Shown here: positions 1 through 11,141 of the stretch, piece by piece
How the letters are laid out: each line of letters opens with the position of its first letter
Numbering within the stretch: the first letter of the stretch is position 1
Assembly: GCA_946800325.1 (NCBI GenBank)
Contig: OX326958.1
Span: forward strand, 21,402,414 to 21,466,413
DNA from: Luzula sylvatica
Lineage: Eukaryota > Streptophyta > Magnoliopsida > Poales > Juncaceae
Reading direction: 5' to 3'
DNA length: 64,000 bases
Notes under the pieces: model-generated
What the model was told of the DNA's origin: nothing
The model's database searches: none
What the model saw: the letters and a program-made list of their open reading frames with translations, nothing else
Translations under genes and position numbers: made by a program

Positions 1-329
1 TATAATATTTTCAAGTTCACTAAAATAGTATTTTTCTGCTAAGATGTTTCCAGATGCATAATTTGTAATGTTCATTCACTGTTATTTTTTTTTCTTTTAT
101 TTGATGTTAGTTTTTTAATGAAAAATATATAATAAATGCAATATGAAAATTATATAAATAAACATATAGTTTTTTTATTTTAAATTAGTAAATGTTAAAA
201 TATATTTATGGATTTTTTAAATTAATAAAAATACAAAAAAAAGGTTTAGTAAAATTTAATATGAAATATAGAGGGGTATTTATGTCCAAAAAATTAACAC
301 TATCCAATATTAAAGTTTAACTTTTATAG
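1..329. other. AT-rich intergenic DNA
   Basis: Very AT-rich sequence with poly-A/T tracts. I see no reading frame, splice pattern or RNA gene in it. Confidence 0.5.
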
Positions 330-797
330 GAGTTTTGGAAAAGGAAAAAAAACCTTTGTTTAGAGGAGCTTTTTTTGAATATTAAAAAAATGGCAAAATT
401 TCATACGTACCCCAACAAAGCCCCACAATTTCATGTATACCCTGCAAAACGTGAATTATCATGAATACCCCAACAAAATTATTATAATTTCATGAATACT
501 CTTTTTGTTAGATTTATGTTAATTATCAGTTACGATTATCGTTAATTTTTGTTTATCCAATTTTACCCCCTTATGTAAATAAGGAGTCGGAAAAATAAAA
601 ATAAAAAAACACAAATTAGCGATAATCTTAACTGATAATTTCATGAAATTTTAGTAGTTTTGTAAGGATATTCATGATATTTTATCTTGTCATGGGTACA
701 AGTGAAATTGTGAAGTTTTGTAGGCGTACATATGAAATTTTGCCTAAAAAATAAGGTTTTTTTTTATTTTCAGAAAAATTACGAGTTTTTTTTAGAA
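330..797. repeat. Imperfect foldback (MITE-like) element
   Basis: The left part (about 330-480) and the right part (about 640-797) are imperfect reverse complements. Both arms carry the motif GCAAAATTTCATA followed by a GTAC-containing stretch and by CACAATTTCA. The right end reads GAATTCCCC, like the ends of the better-defined MULE-like foldback at 62798-63889, so it may be a distant relative. I could not find a target-site duplication, so the limits are approximate. Confidence 0.45.
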
Positions 798-1595
798 TTC
801 CCCAATTAAGAAAGGTACGTAAGCAAAGTATGTAAGCATGGGCCAAAACTTGTCCAAAGGGATTTGGACAAACCTCGGTTCAAAACCCTTCATAATCATG
901 ATATGTTGATTTAGTTTCAATAGATTTTTTGTCGTATTTGAACAAAATAAAACAAAATTTACATGAACTGTTTACTTTTCGAAAAAAAAAAAAAGAATAT
1001 GTTCATAGGATTTTCATTGATATCAACAAATTCTTGTAATTTCAAAATAATACAATGATTTTCAGATAAATTTCTATTATAAAAATTGTCTATCATTGAA
1101 TGAAAAAGCACGCCGTTTTGAAAGAGTATTGGAAATCTTGTTTACACTCCTTTTGGGAAGACCTGCTTTGTTCTTGCTATAAACCCTCATATATCATTTT
1201 TCTTACAAGAAAAGAAAAATATAAGTGACTTTGTAGAAAGAAATTTTTTAGAGAAGTTTTGTAAAAATTATGTAATAATGTGTATTGACAGAAAAGGTAT
1301 ATTGGATCTTTGCGCTGTCCACATATACCAGTTAAAACTAATAAAAATCAGCCACACCCTGAAATCAGAAAAAAAAATACTCTGAAAACTATACTATCGG
1401 CACATTTATTATATATAAAAAAATGAATTAGCAATTTTCGATGGAACCTTTCAACAGCATCAATTCACAAACACACACAAATTCGAATAGTTCACACAAA
1501 AACTTTAAAAAGGGATATCTCCAGAAGAAAAAAATTGATCAAACTTAAGATATGCACATGTGAGATAAATCTAGTAGAAGTTAATTCATACATAC
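798..1595. other. Unassigned, possible downstream part of a minus-strand gene
   Basis: If the signal-peptide exon at 1596-1686 is real, its later exons should lie here. A minus-strand open stretch near 1080-1170 (Gly-Leu-Pro-Lys-Arg...) follows an AG and could be one, but I recognise no family in it. Confidence 0.25.
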
Positions 1596-1686
1596 CTTCG
1601 GATTCGGGAGTGGACTGAGGAGTTACTTTTTCAACACTAGACAAGATTAATAGAATTATTTTCAGTGACACCACAAATCCTTTCAT
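1596..1686 (-). CDS. Candidate first exon of a secreted protein (partial)
   Basis: Reading leftward from ATG at 1686, 30 codons encode MKGF followed by a hydrophobic core rich in Ile, Leu and Val, and then a polar Thr/Pro/Ser/Glu tail, the shape of an N-terminal signal peptide. The frame meets a good splice donor (GAAG|GTATG) at 1595-1594. Upstream on the minus strand are a CT-rich leader (1694-1728) and a TATA-like stretch near 1780-1796, so promoter, leader and first coding exon are in a sensible order. The frame stays open further upstream to 1842, but MKGF is the likelier start because it follows the leader and begins the signal peptide. I do not recognise the family, and no downstream exon is identified, so a real gene is plausible but unproven. 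Confidence 0.35.
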
Positions 1687-1693
1687 CACTAAA

Positions 1694-1728
1694 AACTCTC
1701 TCTCTCTATCTCTCCTCTCTCTCTCTTG
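1694..1728. repeat. CT/GA microsatellite
   Basis: A run of CT dinucleotides with small interruptions, in the putative 5' leader of the minus-strand exon at 1596-1686. GA/CT tracts are common in plant 5' leaders. Confidence 0.7.
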
Positions 1729-1779
1729 GGGGTGTTGATATAAAGTTCCGTTTGGGGAGAAGAGAAGTTGAAGGGATGG

Positions 1780-1796
1780 ATTTATACATATATACC
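1780..1796 (-). promoter_or_regulatory. TATA-like box for the minus-strand exon
   Basis: The minus strand reads TATATATGTATAAATCC about 95-110 nt upstream of the ATG at 1686. That would place transcription start near 1750, just before the CT-rich leader. Confidence 0.35.
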
Positions 1797-1904
1797 GGTA
1801 AAAAATCGTAAAATAAATATAGGTGAAGAAGAAAATAGACAAGTCCAGGCTCGCACGTGTCCTACCTCACAGGCTCAAAAGTCAAAATTCATGTTGGAAT
1901 ATTA

Positions 1905-2130
1905 TACCCTTTTCCATCCATTTTTCCCGTACTTTCGTAATTTCCCAATTAATTCATCATTAACAAAATTAATTAACAATTAATTCATAATTTTTAAAAA
2001 TTTAATACGTAATTAAGATCGCTATAGATTAAAGATTAATTAGAAATATTCAATTATTAATAAATATGAATTAATCGTTAATTGAAAGAGAAATAATTAG
2101 GGATTAATTGCATCAGGATTTGTATCATGA
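1905..2130. repeat. AT-rich foldback related to copies at 25.5 and 26.0 kb
   Basis: The repeated words TTAATTCAT, AATTTAATA, TTAAAGATTAATTA and GAATTAATCGTTAATT occur in this order here and in the blocks near 25540-25740 and 26045-26270. The halves are partly self-complementary. This looks like an old MITE family; no TSD was resolved. Confidence 0.4.
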
Positions 2131-3429
2131 AATTGTGGAGGAAATGAAAAATCATGGTAGAAGGCCTCGTTCACGTTTGTTTACATTATATTATTAACTA
2201 TAATAATAATAATAATTTTATTGGTTTCGTGGTGGTGCTTGGATTGTTGTAGTTGTTATTTAGTAGTAGTAATTACTGGAAGATGCCTAAAACTTGTGTT
2301 TTGATTGTTGTAGTTGTTATATTACCACAGTTCTATTTTCTTTATACCATTCTATTACATCAATTGGAATTCTCATGGATTACAAGGGTTACAAAAACAG
2401 AAATGAAATCGAGATAAGTTTGTGGATTAATTAAGTATTAAATTATATATTGTACTTAGGGGTGTGCATTCGGTCGGTCAGATTCAAACCGGTCCGAATA
2501 AGACCAAATTGTTTTATTTCATCATTTTGATAGATTTCGAATATATTTCTTTAACTTATTTTGATCTTAATAATTCATAAACAAGTTTAGGGATACCTAT
2601 AAGTTGATTTGGTGATTTGTTTGATATCCCAACTTGTGGAATCTTCGATGTCTTGATTCCGTGTTTCTTCGAAGTCTTGATTGTTGTATGTCTCCGCGAT
2701 TCTTTGATGTCTTGATCCTTGGTGTCTTCACAAATCTTGACTTATCTTTTTATCGCATTTTGTACCTATATCTCCTACACGTTGTAGTCAATATAATTGT
2801 TAGTAATGTTGATATTGTTTTTGAGATAATCAAACAACCGAAAATTTGAACCAACACCCTCCATGTACACGTGTCGGTAGAAGAACAATGCGTAATAATT
2901 TGATTATTATTATTCTTTTAACTGCATTTTGTGCATTCTATTCACATTTAGTTTATCATCTAGGTTGTATATTTTTTTAATGTATCATACATTTTAGATG
3001 TATGTTCTATCTTTTTGTTTGTAAATTTATATTTTTTAGATGTATGTTATACAATTATATATTTATGTTTATGTGTTATATTTTTAAATGTATTTTATAC
3101 TTTTTGGATATATGATGTACCTTTTGAAATATACAATACATGTTATATACATGTTATATAATTTACATGTATAATATATATTTATTTGTTATATATTTTT
3201 AAATTTATCTTATACATTTGAGATGCATGATATTTCTTTTTATAATACAATACATAGTATATTTTTTTATATGTATGTATGAGGCAAATTTTTAAGATAT
3301 ATATTTTGTAGAAAATATTATATCATTTTTGAGGTGTGTATTAGGAGTGCACAAATATGATCAAAATTAGAAAAAATCAAACTATCTCATGTCGCGTTCT
3401 TATTGATGTCGTGCACATAAATTGTTGTA
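2131..3429. other. AT-rich intergenic DNA with a possible hAT terminus
   Basis: No gene recognised. At 2459 the sequence TAGGGGTGTGCATTCGGT resembles a hAT-type end, but I found no matching right end or TSD. Around 2630-2740 the word TCTTGAT recurs at short intervals. From 2990 to 3290 the sequence is a degenerate TATGTTATAT-type tract. Confidence 0.35.
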
Positions 3430-3655
3430 GTCCATCTCTCATTATAAGTATGTAGTCTCCATGGAGTGCTCGAGCGCATGTAGTAATGAACCTATGCTAT
3501 TTGCCAATGAGTCGACATACCGTCCATAGTGCTTATGCTATTGGCGGATTTTCATGAGCACCTCAACGAAAGTCTAACCCATACCCGAATATCTATAATG
3601 AAGGATGGAGAGATCATCCTAACTTCCGCTGGAGCAACCAAGAGAAGAAACATTA

Positions 3656-3658
<3 letters not shown>

Positions 3659-3688
<30 letters not shown>
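3659..3688. repeat. 30-nt cytosine homopolymer
   Basis: About 30 consecutive C in otherwise AT-rich DNA, directly after the AAC-CCC codons of the gag relic. Possible i-motif or G-quadruplex DNA, or a length error in the assembly. Confidence 0.85.
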
Positions 3689-3695
3689 TTATTGC

Positions 3696-4682
3696 CAGGG
3701 GCGGAACCAGAGTACAACATTAGGGAAGGCCAAGAAGAATTTGTTTTATGTATTATAATTAAAACATGACATGTAAATTAAAAAAATACATAACAATACT
3801 AAATTATAAGTAAAATCCAAAAATATATATTCGTCCAAAACAATAAAATATCTAAAATAAAATCTAATTTAAACGTAGCGGAACCCGTCCTTTTTGCAAA
3901 GGCAAAGTTTTCTACAATTTTCTCCGTCAAAAAAGATTCGGCAATTTCCTTTTCAATATAAACAATCAAATAGTATATTAAAAAATGATCTTTCGTTTTA
4001 TTACGGAGTCTTGTTTTCCCGATTTTCATTGCCGAGAAAGCACGTGCCGTAGTTGCCGTCGAAACCAGGAGAGTTAAAACGAGACGTAAAAATGAGAACA
4101 ACATAAGATAAAATTATCAATCTATTTTGAAAATGTAATATCAAAATTGTTTTCAACTAAAAACTAACATTCGTTGCAATTATATTATTTATACATGGAA
4201 ATTCCGAAGTGATTGTTTTAATTTAATCCATTATCTTTATTTTTCGTTTTGCAAGTTTAAAATAAATATTATAAAATTAATTACTCATCTCGAAAATTGT
4301 AAGAAATTTGAAGCAGTTATTTGTTTGTTATATCTTGTTTTTAATTTGATCGTAATTTGGGAAAAAATTTGAGTTATTTTGAAAAAAATCGGTTGGGTTT
4401 AAGGAGGAAAAAATAGGAACCATTTGATATTTTGGAAAAAAACCATATGAATGATAAAATATAATATTCTGATGGAAATATTCTATTGTTTCTTGATTAA
4501 AATTGGGCCGAGTCCTTTTTTATATTTGTATTCTTTACAACTTTTGAGTTCTACGATCTTTAAAATAAAATTTCAATCATAAAGGGGGAAAAATAAACTA
4601 TCCTAATGGTATAGAATAAAAAAATTTAGAAATCATGGGAGGAGCCAAGGCTCCTCTTGGTCCCCTTCTAATTCCGCCCCTG
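3696..4682. mobile_element. hAT-like element with CAGGGGCGGAA ends
   Basis: The left end reads CAGGGGCGGAACCAGA and the right end, reverse complemented, reads CAGGGGCGGAATTAGA. The flanks CTTATTGC and TTTATGAC agree at only 5 of 8 positions, so the TSD is weak. It holds a minus-strand open frame of 101 codons (3799-4104) with no recognisable domain, and no transposase. It interrupts the gag relic, which fixes the order of events. Confidence 0.55.
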
Positions 4683-4762
4683 TTTATGACCTCACGCCAG
4701 GTCAGTCTTCCACCGGTTTGCGATCTTTTCAACCAAATTCAGAGATGCAAGAGCTGCGAGAT

Positions 4763-5433
4763 TAGGGCTGCAAATGAGCCGAGCTCGAGCGAGCTATGCC
4801 AAGCTCCAGCTCGGCTCGGAACTTACTCGAGCTAGCTTGGCTCGTTTAGAATTATGGTTCGAGCTAAAAAAATCAAGCTCAAGCTCATCTTGTTCTAATT
4901 CGAACTAGCTCGGCTCGGCTCAACAATAGCTCAATTAAAAAAACAACTTGAATTTTAATTAAAAAATTATAACAAATGCGAATAAACAAAAAAATATTCT
5001 AAATACAGAAATATCTTAAAACATAATAATAATAAATCAAACATACAACACAAAATACAAAAAATAAAATTTGGACTTGGAATTATTAATTTGTCTTTCT
5101 TAATTAACTTTTTTTCCTTTTTAGGACTTGAGTTGTAACCTGACTTGAAATTATTAAGTTCATAAAGTTTTTCTTTATAATTTTTTCTAATTATAATAAT
5201 TATGTAATATGAATTAATTATTATAAAAGTATTTAATTTTTTAAATCGAGCTCAAATTCTTTTCGAGCTTAATACGAGCGAGTGGAGCCTGGCTCAAGCT
5301 CGGCTCGATATGCGTTCGAGCTAGCTCGACTAGGCTCGATTAATTTCGAGTTAATATTGAGCGAGCTATTATCGAACTATTATCGAGTCGAGTTCGAACG
5401 AGCCACTACCAACGAGCTAAAATTGCAGCCCTA
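4763..5433. mobile_element. Non-autonomous hAT element with GAGCTCGAGC subterminal repeats
   Basis: Terminal inverted repeats TAGGGCTGCAA and TTGCAGCCCTA bound a 671-bp element flanked by TGCGAGAT and TTCGAGAT, a 7/8 match of the 8-bp TSD typical of hAT transposons. About 150 bp inside each end is packed with GAGCT/GCTCG words (CGAGCTAGCTCG, GGCTCGGCTC), and the core is AT-rich without coding capacity. Such subterminal repeats are the usual hAT transposase-binding layout. Confidence 0.8.
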
Positions 5434-5560
5434 TTCGAGATATGAAGAAAACCCTTGTTTCCAGTACTGTAACCATGCAAACTGAGATGAAAAGCTTCAA
5501 GCGGGGAACAAGAGGAGTTATCCATAATCTGGAAACTCAAGTTGGACAACTAGTCGTCTG

Positions 5561-6889
5561 TGATCATTTGTCAATCGTCCGTCAGACCAACCAAGTAACG
5601 TTACGTGATATTTTTTTATAATATAGTGTGTAATGTTACTTAAATATGTATTACAAAATGTTTAAATGATGTTAAAAAAATATATGATATTTGAGTAAGA
5701 TAAATGACATTGAAAATTCCGACATCATCGAAAGCAAATCTCGCTATATATATATGGTTGACAATTCTAAAGAGAACACGATATAATAGTATTCAAAGAG
5801 ATATATATTAATTATTACAAAAGTACTTATATATACTCAAAATTTTATATTGATATTCAAAAAAATCTAACAATCATGTAAATTATATATATTATTATTC
5901 GAAAATGAATATCACCCATTTAATAAGTATTACAATTTAAGAACATATCACGGATTTAAAAAATATGTTTGAACAATATAAACAAAATAATATTTAAATT
6001 TCAAAAAAGAAATAGTGTAATTAAGAACCATATAGCGTTTAATAAAAATATGTTTGAACAATATAAACAAAATAATATTTAAATTTCCAAAAAGAAATAT
6101 TGTAATTAAGAACCATATAATAAAGAGAAAAAGATACGGACCAATTCGTTTTGTGTCCCGGATGAAACGGACATGACTTCCACTTTATTGGAGCTTGCAA
6201 TGTGAAATTTCAAATTTCTTGTAGAGGTTGAATGAACCAACTGTTGGGAATAAAACTGGATTAGATTTCTTTGGGAAAATATTTGGGGACAACTATCACG
6301 GAGAGAGAGAGAGGAAAGTCAAGAGACTTTCTGACTTTTTCTAATTTCTTTATCACACGCACAGGAGAGGGAGAGGGCAAACATCTTTATTCCTTTTTTT
6401 TATTACATATTTCGTACTATTTCGTACAGTACATAAGAAGAGTTTAAATAGAAAAAATATACATTCCCTAAACACACTCTTTCAAATATTTTAGATAATT
6501 CTTTTCTAACTATAGACATCTCTTCATGTCAAAAGACATTTACCATTCACACACAAATACATTGAATATTATTCTGCCCCTAAATTAAATATAATATTAT
6601 TAATTAATATATTAAAACATTAATTTTAATAGTAACGAAGACAATTGGGTCGTTTATTAGGTTAATTAAATGCAAGTTGTTTGGTTTAAGAGAAATGTAC
6701 ATTTAAAACATGTATAAAGACTAGATAGAAAGAGACCTTAACTAAGAATAATTACAAGAGGGAAGACTTGTGTTATATAATAGCAAAGACCGATAAAAGT
6801 TCCCGTTCCGTCAGCATGCCTATTGCTTACATATAATATTGGATGGATTAATTTACTTTGTGATTTGAAATCATATTATTCTTCTTTCA
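5561..6889. other. AT-rich intergenic DNA with an 85-bp tandem duplication
   Basis: No gene is recognised. Around 5940-6120 a segment starting with TGTTTGAACAATATAAAC occurs twice, at 5966 and 6051, giving an 85-bp period. A short GA tract lies at 6300-6316. Confidence 0.5.
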
Positions 6890-7510
6890 AAGAGTGGATG
6901 TTTTTTAGCTTACACATTGAGCCACCTCATCTTTTTGATTTTTTATCACACATATTAATATTTATATAATTTTCATATTTATTTTATGATTTGATTATAT
7001 CCATTAATTTATATTATGTATCCATTAATTTATATCATGTTTTATCCATTTAACCATTTAATAATTTATTTTATGATCTTTATATCATGTTCAACCTTAA
7101 TTATATTAATATTTATATCATGTTTTCATATTTATTTTATGATTTCATATTTATTTTGTGATTTGATATTTATTAATTTATATCGTGCTTTACGCATTTA
7201 ATAATTTTTTCATATTTGTTTTGTGATATTTATTAATTTATTTGATGATATGATTTCATATTTATTTTGTGATTTTATTAATTTATATCATGTTTTACGG
7301 ATTTCATAATTTTCATTTTTTTTTGTTATATTCATTAAATTATTTTATGATATTATATCAAATTACAAATTTAATAATTTTCATATTAGTTTTATGATTT
7401 TTTTTTCTGTAAACATAACAAATAACAATTAATAAGTAAATACACATTTTTTTATATAATACAAACAATTGCATTAAAAATCCACAGCGACGCGCGGGCA
7501 AATTTCCTAG
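6890..7510 (+). mobile_element. Helitron-like element, 3' end well defined
   Basis: The 3' end is a GC-rich stretch (GCGACGCGCGGGC) followed about 8 nt later by CCTAG and then host T, the classic Helitron terminus with CTAG at 7507-7510. The same layout is seen on + at 47753 and on - at 12489. The left limit is a guess, based on a CCACCTCATC motif near 6920 that is common near Helitron 5' ends. The interior is a degenerate array of TTATATCATGTTTTA and TTTATTTTATGATTT words, with no Rep/helicase gene. Confidence 0.45.
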
Positions 7511-7514
7511 TATA

Positions 7515-7590
7515 TTTAATTCTGTGGTTAAATTATCGTTTTCATACTGCACGAGTCATAGGTTCAAATTCCATGAGGGAAAAAATAATC
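7515..7590 (+). repeat. tRNA-like Pol III promoter, possible SINE head
   Basis: The stretch TGTGGTTAAATTATCG (A-box-like), followed by GGTTCAAATTCC (B-box-like) at 7560-7571 and CATGAGGG, resembles the internal promoter of tRNA-derived SINEs. It abuts the LINE-derived sequence at 7604, so the rest of the SINE is missing or the match is by chance. Confidence 0.3.
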
Positions 7591-7603
7591 CAAATTAGGT
7601 GTT

Positions 7604-7945
7604 GTGCTTTCATCAAAGGTAAAGTTGCTATCGTATATCAAAAATCTTGGTTCGGAGTGCAACATCAACTCAAGAATATGTAATAAGCTGCAACAGCCTT
7701 TCAATTCCTCCGCAACCATGATCAACGGAAATGGGCAAATGATACAATTTTGGGAACATAAATGGGACGGGCTAGGTTATAAACATCAATTCCCGATTCT
7801 GTTTACCTACAAGGAAGAAAATCTTCGACTAATAGCAGAAATCTGGAAAGATGGACAAATTCTTGGTCTCGAGTCACCACTGTCATCACAGGCACAGGTA
7901 GAGCTAATGCAATTAACTAACCAAATCAGACGGATGCCACTACAC
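7604..7945 (+). pseudogene. LINE fragment, region between reverse transcriptase and zf-RVT
   Basis: The translation includes INGNGQMIQFWEHKWDG, matching the NGxGxxxxFWxDxW motif that lies downstream of the reverse transcriptase in plant L1-type LINEs, and then EIWKDGQILGLESPLS. The continuation of this domain (WRWNKNGKFS) is found at 10399, on the far side of the LINE at 7946-10398. The best reading is that one LINE inserted in another. A similar fragment lies at 30346-30500. Confidence 0.55.
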
Positions 7946-10398
7946 ACTAACTTCCAACCTTAGACTAGCGGATATAATACCGATAAACGATAACCTAACT
8001 ACCATTGGGATCCCAATCCAGCAAAGCGAAATAAAGGATTCCGTGTTTCAAATGGCAAAAGGAAAGGCTTCCGGCCCTGACGGTTTTCCGATTGAATTCT
8101 ACCAAGTCATGTGGGAGACGATTAAAAGCGACTTGATTGAATTCTGCACGGCGTTCTCGGAAAACAAGCTTGACTTATGGAGAGTCAATAAAGCCCACTT
8201 ATCACTAGTTCCGAAGAAAACCAACGCCTTAGACCCCGGCGACTATAGACCAATAAGCGTCATGGACACGCCCATGAAGATAATCTCTAAGATCCTAGCA
8301 TCGAGACTGCAACCCCACATGAACGACCTTGTCAATTATAGGCAAACGGCTTTCATTCGGAAACGCTTTATCCTAGAGTCATTCATCACAACCAGAGAGT
8401 TACTGCACCACTACAAAGCCACGAAAACACCCGCAGTGCTATATAAGCTGGACTTCTTCAAAGCTTATGACACTATATCATGGGATTTTGTGATACAAAT
8501 GCTTCAAAATAGAGGGTTTCCGGTTACATGGACGGCATGGCTCAAAAATATCCTGATTTCCTCGAGCTCCTCCATCAAAATCAATGCCTCGATGGGCGAT
8601 TTTTTCTTCCACGGTAGAGGGCTAAGACAAGGTGACCCGTTATCCCCACTACTGTTTGTTATAGCCGTAGACACTCTACAACATATAATAACAAAACTAT
8701 CGGGATTCATGACCTCCACCTTATACTCGCCAATACAAGGCCTTCAATTTGCAGATGATACGGTATTCATCACACAAGGATCCAGAGGGAATCTACAAAT
8801 GCTTAAGCTGATTACGGATATACTATGCAGGATCCAGAGGATACTGTTTGTCGAATCACGGGACTAAAATTAAATAACGATAAGTGCAGTTTCATTAAAA
8901 TGAACATTCCTGATACACTAAGCAGATCCATTGAATACATACTCAAATGCAAAGAAGCATGCTTCCCCATAACCCATCTGGGCCTTCCGCTAACCATTAA
9001 AAAACCAACGAAATCATCGTACATGAGACTAATAGATTCTGTAAGAAATAAGATCAGTGGGTGGAGTGCCCGTCTACTATCTCTAGGCGGCCGAATAACC
9101 CTAATTAACTCGGTTTTATCATCACAACCCCTCTACTTCATGCAAGCCAATCTACTACCGCAATGGGTAATTAACAAAATTGACCAACTACGTAGGAATT
9201 TCCTCTGGCAAGGAAACGAGCACTATAGAGCGGGGAAAAACCTAAGTAGTTGGTCAAAAGTTTGCTCACCAAAAACCTGTGGGGGTCTGGGAGTAATTAA
9301 CCTAAAATTACAAAACATGGCACTCCTAACAAAATGGATTTGGAAACTGAAACAACCAGGAGATGGTCTGTGGAAAAATACTTTCCGCGAAGTATATGGT
9401 GCTACGCGACTACTGAGCGATATTCCGATTAACCAAAGTTCATACTTCATCAAAGATCTAAGCAAACTCGAGCAATTAGCAAATATTGGAATATCACATA
9501 ATGTTAATAACGGAGCCGACACGAGATTTTGGTATGATAAATGGGCGGGAAATCAAACTTTGGCAAACAAATATCCGACTATCGCACCATACCTCATCAA
9601 CCATCACGCGACGGTTAGGGACACATTGAGACATGGCACCCCCCACATACCAACTACCAACATCCTATCACAACAAGCTCAACAGGAATTATCCACACTT
9701 CTCAATACATCTTTTGATCCGCTAACAGAGGGGGTAGACACAGTTATGTGGGGCATCCATGCACCCGGCACCCCCAAAGGTGACTTTTCAGTCAAGGGTC
9801 TTTACTATTTACTCGCCAATAGCGGCGCTATGGTCCCCTGGGCTTCCAAATTCTGGAAAATAAAAGCGCCAGCGAAGGTCAAAGTTTTTGCATGGCTACT
9901 CTTAGATCAAAAACTGCTTACACAAGATAGATTAGCTCGAAGAGATTGGCCAAACGAGGGCTGTTGTGTCATGTGCAACGGTAATCGAACGGAGGATCAC
10001 CAGCACCTGTTCCTACATTGTCCCTTTGCGGTACGACTATGAAAATTAGCATTCGAAAAATGCGGGATTACAAATAACGAATGGGCTACTTCTCAAATCA
10101 AATTCTGGGAGAGAAATGCTACCATGGTGAAGGACGAGAAAAGGGATCTCTGGAATGCTACGTGGCTGGCTTCCCTCTGGAATATATGGAAATCTAGAAA
10201 TGAGAAAATTTTCGATGATAAACCGCCAAGTACCGAGATCACTATTAATAGGGTTATGTTAGACGCCCAAGCATGGGTTGAAAACTGTACTAGGCCATAG
10301 CTACGCGTATTTTCATTGTAAATAGTTTGTACATAACTTTTTTATTTATTAATATATCATCTCTAGTAGGCAATTGCCTACTATTTTCAAAAAAAAAA
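7946..10398 (+). mobile_element. 5'-truncated L1-type LINE with reverse transcriptase and zf-RVT
   Basis: The frame starts in the N-terminal reverse transcriptase region (MAKGKASGPDGFPIEFY) and runs through the family blocks: DYRPIS, KLDFFKAYDTISWDF, GLRQGDPLSPLLF and the catalytic FADDT. Near 8830 the frame shifts by one where AGGATCCAGAGG is repeated (8777 and 8827). The second frame (8855-10042) carries the thumb region, then the zf-RVT domain with CCVMC and H...HLFLHC residues, stops at TGA near 10041, and coding resemblance continues to about 10300 (WNIWKSRNEKIF). The 3' end has a perfect 20-bp palindrome (10364-10383) and a short poly-A (10389-10398). The endonuclease ORF is absent. I found no clear TSD. 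It is inactive as read, because of truncation, frameshift and stop. Confidence 0.8.
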
Positions 10399-10600
10399 CA
10401 TGGAGATGGAACAAAAATGGCAAATTCTCAACAAAAAAAAGTATGTACAACTTCATGATCAAAGGAGTCAGCATTGATACACCACAATGGAAGATCTGGA
10501 AGCTCAAACTACAGACAAAAATCAAGTGCTTTATTTGGCTTTGCGCAAACAATGTCATTCTAACGGTGCATATTCAGACGCCATATGGACCCTTTTGGAT
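10399..10600 (+). pseudogene. LINE fragment, zf-RVT domain start
   Basis: Translation gives WRWNKNGKFSTKKSMYNF and WKLKLQTKIKCFIWLCANN, the first half of the zf-RVT region of L1-type LINEs. It appears to continue the fragment at 7604-7945, interrupted by the LINE at 7946-10398. Resemblance ends near 10590. Confidence 0.55.
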
Positions 10601-11141
10601 GCTCTTTACGGAACCAATAGTCACGTCACATTTTCAATCTCCATTCCATGGATTGAAATTGGAAGGAGTAAAATATACCACATCACTTGTTATTTTCCAT
10701 CCTTTTGATCAACATAAGGGGTGATTTTAATTTTAATATTTAGTATTATAATTATAATTTTGCTCCAAATATACTTGCCATGTCAACCCTTTATTTTTAA
10801 TATTTAGTATTATAATTATAATTTTAAAACTAATGAAGTGTGCTCTAAGTCCCACTTTCATTTTTCATTAATAAATTTGAACTTTACGTCTCTGTAAGAT
10901 TTTTTTTTTATTTATTTATCGTAATTTTACTACAAAAATAATTATTGGCAACACGACCACAAAACATCCACAAAACATGTGCCGAATGATGACACTTTTT
11001 GAATTACATAGCTAAATTAAATTATAATAATACTTGTCCTTTAGCTCACCATGGCGGTGATTTAGTAGCCGCGTGATATCACATGATATATATACAGTAA
11101 ATTATTTTCTTCACTAATTCGCTAATTAACTTATTATTTTT
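10601..11141. other. AT-rich DNA with a short direct repeat
   Basis: The block AATATTTAGTATTATAATTA occurs twice (about 10736 and 10798). No gene is recognised. Confidence 0.45.

Larger units (their letters stand above)
3430..5560 (+). pseudogene. Ty3-type retrotransposon gag relic split by two DNA transposons
   Basis: Three pieces line up as one decayed gag. Piece 1 (about 3430-3690) encodes NPYPNIYNEGWRDHPNFRW, the hallmark of plant Ty3/gypsy gag proteins, which usually read NPYSNTYNPGWRNHPNFSW; a TGA stop lies just before it (3553-3557). Piece 2 (4683-4762) and piece 3 (5434-5560) flank the second insertion; piece 3 encodes NLETQVGQL, matching the NLEVQVGQL motif that follows in the same gag family. 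Two hAT-like elements (3696-4682 and 4763-5433) separate the pieces. No protease, reverse transcriptase or LTR is seen nearby, so it is a fragment. Confidence 0.6.

Noticed and set aside
878..890. GGTTCAAAACCC as a tRNA B box
   Set aside because: No cloverleaf, A box or acceptor stem can be drawn around it.
7604..7963. Independent gene start at MLSSKV
   Set aside because: The frame is the internal region of a LINE ORF2, without the preceding reverse transcriptase; the ATG is incidental.
9223..9522. 99-codon minus-strand frame in the LINE
   Set aside because: Shadow of the + strand reverse-transcriptase ORF.
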